From assembly GCA_003990745.1 (NCBI GenBank), contig RBNI01003425.1, forward strand, positions 1 through 15,891: DNA of 15,891 nt. Direction: 5' to 3'. A model generated the notes under the pieces. That model ran no database searches and was not told the DNA's origin. It saw nothing but the letters and a program-made list of their open reading frames with translations. This DNA comes from Jimgerdemannia flammicorona. Its lineage: Eukaryota; Mucoromycota; Endogonomycetes; Endogonales; Endogonaceae. The first letter of the stretch is position 1, and every line of letters begins with the position of its first letter. Shown piece after piece: positions 10,037 through 15,891 of the stretch. Made by a program: the position numbers and the translations under genes.

Positions 10037-10453
10037 GTACTCCTAAATGAATTGAATCAATTCAAATTGAATCAAATTGATGGTCATTCAAATCAGGATT
10101 TTTCAATTCAAATTGAGTTTGAATTGAATTGAATTCAAATTGAATTGAGGGTCCAATTTGAAACCTATTTTTAGAAATGTAATAACTCGACAAATATACG
10201 TCCAAATTCAATGATCTTTAGCTTATTAGATTTCCCTATATAAAAGGAATCTAGCAAGCTAAAGATCATTGAATTTGGATGTATATTCATCGAGTTATTT
10301 AATTTCTAAAAATAGAGTTCGAATCAGACCTCAAATTAAATTAGACCTCAATTCAAATTGATTCAAATTGAATTGGGCCTCAATTTGATTCAAAGTTTTT
10401 GAATTGAATCAAATTTGAGTCCAATTTGATTCAATTTGATTTATTGGGAGCAC
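10037..10453. mobile_element. Foldback MITE-like element with TA flanks
   Basis: The ends are inverted: GTACTCCTAA on the left against GTGCTCCCAA read inward from the right (8 of 10 identical). Both are flanked by TA (10035-10036 and 10454-10455), the usual target duplication of Tc1/mariner/pogo-type transposons. Inside, subterminal AATTGAATCAAATTG-type motifs recur in both orientations, and a 60-bp inverted repeat occupies the centre. It has no coding capacity. Mobilisation in trans by a Tc1/mariner-like transposase is inferred. It carries four CpGs in an otherwise CpG-free region, so it looks younger than its surroundings. Confidence 0.75.
10165..10315. repeat. Central palindrome of the MITE (60-bp arms, 31-bp loop)
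   Basis: Left arm 10165-10224 and right arm 10256-10315 are reverse complements with only about five or six mismatches, for example TTTAGCTT at the left inner edge against AAGCTAAA on the right. The 31-bp spacer is itself partly palindromic (TAGATTTCC and GGAATCTA). A transcript would fold into one long hairpin, and single-stranded DNA would form a cruciform. Confidence 0.9.
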
Positions 10454-10455
10454 TA

Positions 10456-10752
10456 GAGATAAAGACCTTTAGATAAAGTTTTATAGACTTATAAGATAAT
10501 ATATATATAGAGCAAGAACACCTAAATCAGTTGCTCAAGAAAGAGAATAATTTCTTGAATTAATTCACATTGAATTATGAACTACTGTTTTTCAGTAGAT
10601 TAATTCTCCTGACTATTACTCTACTGAAAGAAGGAGCTATCTTTACTTTAGATATTTAAGTTATAAGGCCAACTGTTTATAAGAATTATAAAGACTAGAA
10701 ACTTTTGAGATAACTACTCAAGAAATCCTATAAGAAGGATATATAATCTATT
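10456..10752. other. A/T-rich sequence without recognisable features
   Basis: No open frame, clear repeat or RNA gene is seen. The base composition matches the 8566-10034 stretch. It may be the continuation of whatever element the MITE interrupted. Confidence 0.5.
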
Positions 10753-11214
10753 TTGATACTCAACACCTTTTCTATACTTAGTTCAGAAGAAGACCAAATA
10801 GAATATTTATCTGCTAGACAACAGATACTAGTAGGAAGACAATCTCCAGAATTAACAAATTTAGAACCTAGTGCAAATTTACTAGAAACTAGAGAATTAT
10901 TTAAGATTCTTGCCTCAGGACTTTATATATCTTCACACTCAGCACCTGTTTCTCACTCAGAACCAGAACTTGAACCAGAAGATAGATATTCAGATTCTGA
11001 ATCTGAACTATTAGTAGAAGACCTTTCTGAAATAGAAAGACTATTAGACATATTATCTAAAGAAAAGGAGAAAGCAACAGACTCCTTAGAAGAAGAAGAT
11101 CTTGAAAGACTTTTTGAAGAAAATGCTAAAGACTTAGATAAAACTTTTAAAGGACTAGAATTTATAGCTGATCCAGTAATCTCAATAATAACTACTAATA
11201 CATTAACAAGATAA
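10753..11214 (+). pseudogene. Unidentified acidic Ser/Glu-rich ORF, 153 codons
   Basis: The frame is open from just after a TAA (10744) to a TAA at 11212, with no ATG at its start (first codon TTG), so it is probably part of a longer broken gene. The product is acidic and polar: a central Ser-Glu-Pro stretch (SHSEPELEPEDRYSDSESE, about residues 67-86) is followed by a charged, probably helical or coiled-coil segment (LLDILSKEKEKATDSLEEED...). After the stop the same frame stays open to 11365, with MNQLAKVLSILTLEKYLQ, so the TAA may be a single point mutation. Such composition occurs in retrotransposon gag N-termini, but no diagnostic motif is visible and I do not name a family. Confidence 0.45.
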
Positions 11215-11308
11215 CTAGTAGTATTAGCTGATCTAATAGGACAAATAGTAATTATGAATCAACTAGCTAAAGTACTATCAATTCTCACTTTGGAGAAATA
11301 TCTACAAA

Positions 11309-11329
11309 TAGTGCTCCAAATGAATGGAG
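11309..11329. repeat. Solo MITE-type end (TA-GTGCTCC)
   Basis: TA followed by GTGCTCCAAATGAATGGAG matches the terminal motif of the 10037-10453 element: GTGCTCC is exact against its right end, and AAATGAAT matches the left end. No matching right end (GGAGCAC-TA) occurs downstream in the window. It may be a truncated second copy or chance. Confidence 0.35.
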
Positions 11330-11410
11330 TTGATCTGGATGAGATTCAATTCAGATTCGTCATGTGATGGATTCAAATCAACTTGGATTGGTCTCATGAT
11401 CTGATCCAGA

Positions 11411-11478
11411 TGGATCATTCAGATGGATCAATCTAGATGGATCAATCCAGATGGATCATCTGGATGGATCAATCCAGA
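11411..11478. repeat. Minisatellite, 13-14 bp x 5
   Basis: Five tandem units of TGGATCAATCCAGA or close variants start at 11411, 11424, 11438, 11452 and 11465. Two of them are 13 bp. The unit is itself partly palindromic (TGGAT...ATCCA). It lies at the boundary between the A/T-rich region and the mixed-composition region. Confidence 0.88.
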
Positions 11479-11486
11479 TTGAAATC

Positions 11487-11617
11487 TTTGGTAACATCAT
11501 CCTTTCTTTTGTTCATTTTGCTCCTGTTTTTTTTTTCCTACCACACTTTGGTGACATCATCCTTTTCTTTGTTCCCTTTCTTTTCTTTATTCTTTTTCTT
11601 TCTTTCCTGCCACATCA
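11487..11617. repeat. Pyrimidine-rich direct duplication (about 60-70 bp x 2)
   Basis: TTTGGTAACATCATCC at 11487 recurs as TTTGGTGACATCATCC at 11547. Each copy is followed by T/C-rich sequence and then CCTACCACA or CCTGCCACA. The tracts are strongly C/T-biased on the + strand. As C/T-rich tracts are common upstream of fungal transcription starts, this could be part of a promoter for the gene fragment starting near 11644, but this is inference. Confidence 0.7.
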
Positions 11618-11643
11618 CAAGCAAACAAAACAGCAGCCCTTAA

Positions 11644-12180
11644 TTCATATGTTGGTCCAGTCTACTCATTTTGCACCCTGCAATAATTGTCAAAAGAGGG
11701 AGTATTCGAGATAGAAACACACTCTCTGCTGACAATGTTAGATTCTTTCTCATATGGGCAGTATACAAGCTGCTCATTGAGAGCCAAAGGGGCAATGGCA
11801 GTGGTGATGGTGATGGTGATGGTGATGGTGATGGCAATGGCAGAGATGAGGGTAAATTCTGGCAACAACTCACAGTGGTCCTTCAGACCTTGGAATTCAC
11901 AGACCTCACAGCTATATATGTGGCAGCCTTTTTGGAGCAGCCAGTAGTAGATGTAGGTTGCTCTTTTCTGCTACTACTTTTTACTTGTTTAAATTCCCCC
12001 AGTATGACCCAATTCACCTTGTGCTCTTCTTAGGGTCCACAGCTCTATGGCAAGATCTGCCAACTTTATTCCCAACATCTGATCAAGATAAAGAAAGGTT
12101 GGAGGACATTGTGGGGTATGCCCTTGGTGGCTGAGCTGTTGAGTCAATACATTGCATGGCAGAGGTCTCAAAAGGAATAG
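11644..12180 (+). pseudogene. Unidentified spliced gene, 5' block (two exons)
   Basis: Exon 1 is open in one frame to 11952 and contains FFLIWAVYKLLIES, a Gly-Asp microsatellite, then FWQQLTVVLQTLEF and AAFLEQPVVD. A phase-0 intron fits 11953-12033 (GTAGGT...TTCTTAG, 81 bases). Exon 2 continues GPQLYGKICQLYSQHLIKIKKGW, LWGMPLVAELLSQYIAW, to a TAG at 12178-12180. The reading frame goes on with a helical, Met/Leu/Gln-rich segment (FMSNLMQFMQLVSMQL) to 12307, so that TAG probably replaced CAG or GAG. No ATG exists in frame at the start. A nearby ATG at 11649 opens a short other frame with CNNCQKR, perhaps the true N-terminus after a frameshift. It may be the 5' half of the gene continuing at 12511. 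I do not recognise the family. Confidence 0.5.
11803..11832. repeat. GGTGAT hexanucleotide microsatellite x 5
   Basis: Five perfect GGTGAT units lie in frame within exon 1 of the unidentified gene and encode (Gly-Asp)5. They are flanked by GGCAAT, giving Gly-Asn on each side. Its length is a multiple of three, consistent with expansion in a coding region. Confidence 0.93.
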
Positions 12181-12510
12181 AAGCAAGCCTTCATGAGCAA
12201 TCTTATGCAATTCATGCAACTTGTCAGCATGCAACTTATTGGCATGCAGCTCACTCACTCACTCACTCATACTCTTTTTCTGAAATACCCATCTCTGTAT
12301 TTTATTTAATTTCATTTTTTATGTGGTCTCTCTCTAAAAAACACCCACACCCACATGCAACCCACCCACATGCAACTTGCCCACACACAACCTATCCACA
12401 CACAACCCATCCACATGTAACCCATCTATACACTTATCTCAGTCCCTCAGATCAGGGCTCAGTTCCATTGAAAAGGAGAGTTCAAAGTTACCTGAGTTCA
12501 ACTATGTCTA
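12181..12510. other. Intergenic or intronic stretch between the two gene blocks
   Basis: The first part continues the frame of the upstream exon to a TAA at 12307. The rest holds a CTCA run at 12249-12268, a T-rich stretch, and the 15-bp array at 12351-12425. Acceptor-like CAGs occur at about 12440-12462. From 12442 to 12513 another frame reads PSDQGSVPLKRRVQSYLSS. This may be the start of the next exon, put out of frame by a single-base deletion near 12510. Confidence 0.4.
12351..12425. repeat. 15-bp tandem repeat x 5 (CCACATGCAACCCAC)
   Basis: Five consecutive 15-bp units begin at 12351, 12366, 12381, 12396 and 12411. They vary at a few positions (TGCA or CACA in the middle, CCCAC, CTTGC, CCTAT or CCCAT at the end). 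The sixth unit is degenerate. In one frame it would encode a His/Thr/Pro pentapeptide repeat, but nothing else supports translation here. Confidence 0.9.
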
Positions 12511-13680
12511 GTGTCTGATCAAATAGAGAAATTTGACGGCAAGATGTTCAGCATGAGTAGTACCAGTATAGTCATCAAGGCTTGGGGGTCTATATTCAAA
12601 TCAGAGCCAATCATTCTTGACCAAGGGGTCCATTGGCCAGCAGGAGTAACCAATGATGAAGAGAATCATATCTTTATTAACAAATGTGGAGAGGTGGTTG
12701 CGATAGTGGTAAGAAACCTCTACAGTGATGAGCTTCACTGCCACATCAACAAGATTTGCGAGGATTGTATCAAATACTGGGTGGTAGGAAAGAGGGGGCA
12801 AAAAAAGCAAGGAGGGGGGGTTTGGATGAGAATTGGGTATACTTCAACACTGGCAAAGGGTGGGTTCTGGAGTTCTGAAATCTCCTGCACTCATCTCCCT
12901 TTTTTTTTTTTTCTCCTCCTCAGATAAATCACACTCTTTGCCGACATACTCTTTTACAATTTCAGGAATGCACAAGATTCTGTACCCCTACCAGAACTTT
13001 AGTAGTATCATTGAAGAGCAAACTGCATGTGAGCATGACATGGTCTGTGTAGCAATGGCAGCTATGATCTGGAGTTCTTTGAGCAGATTGGTAGAGTGTA
13101 TGGCAGACCAGCTTGGTGGTGATCTTGGCGTGGCTGTATGTATATTCTTGGTACAATTTAGCATACTATATGAGGTGAGGAGCTCTGCTTTTTTGGGGTG
13201 CTATAGCCTGGGGGGTTTCTGCCCCCCTGCATGCAAAAAGGACTGACCAGTTGCTGTCTATTTTGGCAGGTTTCCAAGCTAGGGCTCCTGGGGCTGGACT
13301 AAGAGCAGGTATCCACCAGCACAGTCTGGCAGTATGAGGTCCTGGGCCAAGAGTTCACTCAACTGTATGCTCATATCACATCAGGATACATCAGGCACAA
13401 CATTTCTCTGCCCATACACACAGACAACAATGTCACCCTAGTAATGTTTTGCATCCCAGAAAGGAAGGGCCCAATCTGGGAGGATAGCAGAGGAGTCTTA
13501 TATGACCTCACCTATAGTTTTGGGGTCCCGTTTGTGGCCAACACGGCCATCCTCTTCCAACCACACAACCACTATAGTACCATTGCCTTTGAGGAGAGCT
13601 CAGATACAATAGTTGTCATACTCACAACAGATAATAGGCTCATCAAGGCCTGGGACCAGCAGATGGAGCAGTTTTTGTGA
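12511..13680 (+). pseudogene. Unidentified three-exon gene, near-intact but with one stop
   Basis: Exon A (12511-12859) reads SDQIEKFDGKMFSMSSTSIVIKAW..., with GVTNDEENHIFINKCGEVVAIVV and CEDCIKYW. Intron 1 fits 12860-12923 (GTGGGT...T-rich tract...CTCCTCAG; an alternative acceptor at 12965 has the same phase). Exon B (12924-13174) includes LYPYQNFSSIIEEQ, CEHDMVCVAMAAMIW and FLVQFSILYE. Intron 2 fits 13175-13269 (GTGAGG, branch-like CTGAC, TTGGCAG), phase 0. Exon C (13270-13680) includes WQYEVLGQEF, SGYIRHNISLPI, FCIPERKGPIWEDSRG, LYDLTYSFGVPF and IKAWDQQMEQFL-stop. Three frames join only with these splice phases, which strongly supports a real gene. Against function: TAA at 13300-13302, no in-frame ATG, and an apparent one-base shift near 12510. 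I see no signal peptide or membrane span and do not recognise the family. It may form one gene with 11644-12180. Confidence 0.65.
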
Positions 13681-13760
13681 GGGTTAGGCAATCTTTCATG
13701 AGGGATAGGCAGTCTTTTGTGAGGGTTAGGCAGTCATTTTGTGTGGGTTGGGCAGTCTTA
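13678..13760. repeat. 21-bp tandem repeat x 4 at the gene's stop codon
   Basis: Units of about 21 bp, TGAGGGTTAGGCAGTCTTTTG-like, start at 13678, 13699, 13720 and 13742, with a decayed fifth after 13761. The first TGA is the stop codon of the preceding gene, so the array begins exactly there. It contains GGGTTAGG, but the period of 21 is not telomeric. Confidence 0.88.
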
Positions 13761-13886
13761 TATGGGGGGTTGGGCCAGGCACCTCTTCTGTAGCACTAGC
13801 TTAGCCGTTATGTAGGGCCCTACTGGCCAGAGTGCCCATGGGACTTGAACCAGTGATGGGGCCCAAATCTGTAGTGGACTTCGACT

Positions 13887-13986
13887 GCCGAAAGCACCCT
13901 CCGACCACTGGAAACACCCTCCAACTACCAGAAGTACCCTCCAACCACCAGAAGTACCCTCTAACTGCCAAAAGCACCCTCTGCCC
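13887..13986. repeat. 20-bp tandem repeat x 5
   Basis: Five exact-length 20-bp units of the type ACCAGAAGTACCCTCCAACC start at 13887, 13907, 13927, 13947 and 13967. ACCCT is invariant. The + strand is C/A-rich with very little T. No coding role is apparent. Confidence 0.92.
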
Positions 13987-13993
13987 CAGACTC

Positions 13994-14716
13994 CTTTGCG
14001 GCTTGGGGCTGCCCCTATGCCACTGGTGGAGGGCCGCAAATTTTGCATGCTCCCTCTACCTGCCCTGCCTACCCCATCCATCCCAGACACTTGTGGCTTG
14101 GGGCTACCCCTTGCTGCCAGCAGAGGGCTGCAAATTTTGCACACTCTCTTGCCAACTCCATGCCCACCAACCCTGCCAACTGACCCTGCCTACTGATCTG
14201 GGTACTGACCTGAGTACTGACAGCTTGGGGCTGCCCTTCACTGCTGGTAGAGGGCTACAAATTTTGTGCACTCCCTCTGCCTGCTCTGCCCGTCCCAGAC
14301 ACTTGTGGCTTGGAGCTGTTCCTTGCTGCCAGCAGAGGGCCATAAATTTTACACACTCCCTCTACTGACCCCATATCTACCAATCCCACTGACTGACTCT
14401 GCCCACTGACCCAGGCACTGACAGCTTGGGGCTGCCCCTTGCTGCTGGCAGAGGGCTGCAAGTTTTGTGTACTCCCTCTGCCAACCCCCCCTCCACCAAC
14501 CCCCCTGACTGGGACACTTGTGGCTTGGGGCTGCTCCTTGCTACCGGCAGAGGGCCACAAATTTTGTGTGCTCTCTCTGCTGACCCACCCACCGACCCGG
14601 GCACTGATAGCTTGGGGCTGCCCCTTGCTGCTAGCAGAGGGCTGCAAACATTGTGCACTCCCTCCACTGCTGCTGCCAACCCTGCTGACTGCTGCCCACT
14701 TGGGCTGCAAACTCTG
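13994..14716. repeat. Higher-order satellite: alternating two-subunit repeat x 7
   Basis: The core GCTTGGGGCTGCCCCTTGCT, then CAGAGGGC..CAAATTTTG and CACTCCCTCTG, recurs seven times, with anchors at 14001, 14096, 14223, 14308, 14424, 14523 and 14610. Copies alternate in context. Those at 14096, 14308 and 14523 follow CACTTGTG; those at 14223, 14424 and 14610 follow CTGACA or CTGATA. Monomers are 85-127 bp and vary mainly in the C-rich linker (CCAACC / CTGACCC). Same-type copies are spaced about 186-215 bp. Long open frames on both strands here are by-products of the repeat and I do not call genes. Confidence 0.9.
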
Positions 14717-14743
14717 AGCCAAGTCTTCAGGGTTTTTTATCTT

Positions 14744-14749
14744 TTTATT
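14744..14749 (-). terminator. Possible poly(A) signal of the hAT gene
   Basis: On the minus strand AATAAA lies about 71 bases after the transposase stop codon, in an A/T-rich stretch directly before the satellite array. Position and context suit a 3' end signal. Confidence 0.5.
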
Positions 14750-14819
14750 ATTTTGAAAGGTATTAAATATTCCACAAGGCCAACCAACTTATCCATGAAC
14801 CCCCAGAACCCACCAAATT

Positions 14820-15891
14820 TTAGTGGCCTGAGCCCCACCAAGACTTCAGACATATATATGCCTGGATTGTCTCAGCATTCAGTGCACACCTCTTTAGGGC
14901 AACAAGGTCCACCCTACTTGAGAACACCCACTTGATAGGAGTGCTAGAGGCAGGAATTGCCAGGTAGTTCCGAGCCATACCATACAGGCTAGAGAAGTCT
15001 GTTTGATACAGCTGTATGCCCTGGTGGATAGAGTGGTGGTTAGATTGGTGGGTTAAATTGGCCCAATACCCACCTGACAACCCACCTTCCACCAGTTGAG
15101 CACCTCCACATCTTCCAGCAAGATCACATGGTCGCTGGTGAGGTAAATGGTAAGTTGATCTATTGATGGCAGCTCTTTCACTGATGGCTCCCTCTTCCTC
15201 TTTCTGCTGAAGTAAATGTAGGACAGGAGGGATCCCTCAGCATATTCATCTGGACTTCAGCCAGAACCTTGTGGTAGTACATAGTTTTTCCAGTACACTT
15301 TGATTATGGCCTACTTGGTTCTCTCAATGAAGTGCTGCTCTCAGCCCTGATCTTTATAGTATTGTAGTTTTAAGCATGAGTCCAGCACTGTTTGAAGAAA
15401 AGGAGAGAGTGAGTTTTCACAGGGGTTTCTCTGTTTTGGAAGGGGCAATGGCCATATGCCAATATCGACATACCTGTACTGATTGAGTATATAGCAGTAT
15501 CTATTTGAGAGTAGTACTTTCTGAGCTTGCTAAGAGCAACCTCTATGGTGTCTCTCTGATCTGAGCTCAACCATAAATCACCACAACCCTCCAGCCTATC
15601 CTCGAGCTTGTCCTCCAGCTGGTCAATCAGAAGGTTGTATACTGGTATTGCTAAGCTTATTGTCAGGATCATTTGTTTGACTATATTCTTCATACAATCA
15701 TCGAAACACTGGCAGTTATATGTGGTGAGGTATTGTATTGTACGGAGGCAGACAAAATGAGTATGTAGCCAAAGCAATCACTACTTACTTCCAAAACTCT
15801 GACAACATTCCTAAGTACATCCCACTCACTTTCACCTAGAGCCTCAGCCCATATTTCCTTGTTAGCAACCACTGTTGAATCTATTGGCTTT
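14820..15891 (-). pseudogene. hAT-family transposase, 3' part, four exons, three stops
   Basis: Exon 1 (15891-15789) ends WDVLRNVVRVLE. Exon 2 (15708-15474) has SLAIPVYNLLIDQLED and KLRKYYSQIDTAIYSIST. Exon 3 (15387-15086) has VLDSCLKLQYYKDQG, where hAT proteins usually read LDPRLKL.YY, and ends with EDVEVLNWWK. Exon 4 (15020-14820) has SLYGMARNYLAIPAS, VFSSRVDL and ICLKSWW, the C-terminal hAT dimerisation region. The introns, 15788-15709 (GTAAGT), 15473-15388 (GTATGT) and 15085-15021 (GTGGGT, branch-like CTAAC), all keep the frame. Exon 3 carries TGA at 15343-15341, TAG at 15313-15311 and TGA at 15259-15257; the first two sit where Trp and Gln would suit. The BED zinc finger and first part of the catalytic region lie beyond the window. 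An active protein would cut and paste elements with short inverted ends and 8-bp duplications. This copy cannot make full-length protein. Confidence 0.9.

Noticed and set aside
12960..13140. Alternative exon frame reading YDLEFFEQIGRVYGRPAWW
   Set aside because: It looks protein-like but has at least six stops nearby, while the overlapping frame is fully open and joins both neighbours in phase.
13678..13760. GGGTTAGG inside the 21-bp array as a telomere-like repeat
   Set aside because: The period is 21 bp, not 6, and only one hexamer-like match occurs per unit.
13812..13823. Perfect 12-bp palindrome GTAGGGCCCTAC
   Set aside because: It is too short and isolated to assign as a regulatory site, and such palindromes arise by chance in several kilobases.
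11411..13986. Short direct repeats as a CRISPR array
   Set aside because: The units are contiguous with no unique spacers, and the genome is clearly eukaryotic.
13994..14720. Long open frames on both strands across the satellite (for example 14255-14722 minus, 14426-14935 plus)
   Set aside because: They are by-products of a C/G-rich, stop-poor tandem repeat, open on both strands at once and with repetitive low-complexity translations.

Overview
The window reads as a transposon-rich stretch of a filamentous fungal genome, most likely a basidiomycete (Agaricomycetes-like), though the phylum is inference. The evidence is short introns (64-95 bases) with GTRNGT-like donors and CTRAY-like branch points, non-LTR retrotransposons with an endonuclease plus reverse transcriptase ORF2 and AATAAA/poly(A) ends, and a spliced fungal-type hAT transposase. 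I recognise no intact single-copy housekeeping gene. Nearly every coding region is broken by stop codons.

Layout. Positions 1-8565 hold three copies of one LINE family on the + strand. Copy 1 (1-5615) is nearly complete, with ORF1 and ORF2 each readable in essentially one frame despite stops. Copy 2 (5616-8056) is only the 3' half and much more mutated. Copy 3 (8057 to about 8565) is a fragment across the ORF1/ORF2 junction. Each poly(A) tail runs straight into the interior of the next copy, which suggests nested insertion: copy 1 into copy 2 and copy 2 into copy 3. Positions 8400-11300 are A/T-rich with almost no CpG. They contain unidentified ORF remnants (8676-8912 minus, 10753-11214 plus) and a 417-bp palindromic MITE-like element (10037-10453) flanked by TA. 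That MITE carries all four CpGs found between 7021 and about 11357.

From 11411 composition returns to mixed. Short tandem repeats and a pyrimidine-rich duplication lead into two blocks of an unidentified spliced gene or genes (11644-12180 and 12511-13680). Their introns agree in phase, but each block has a stop or frameshift. Four tandem-repeat families (15, 21 and 20 bp, then a roughly 190-215-bp dimeric repeat) lie around and after them to 14716. The right end (14820-15891, minus strand) is the 3' two-thirds or so of a hAT transposase gene with four exons visible and three internal stops.

The elements do not form a pathway. They record successive insertion followed by mutation. Stops in the recognised transposon genes are TGA and TAG, not TAA, and fall largely where CGA, CAG or TGG is expected. 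Together with CpG loss and CA/TG to TA differences between LINE copies, this points to cytosine-deamination-type (RIP-like or methylation-driven) silencing.
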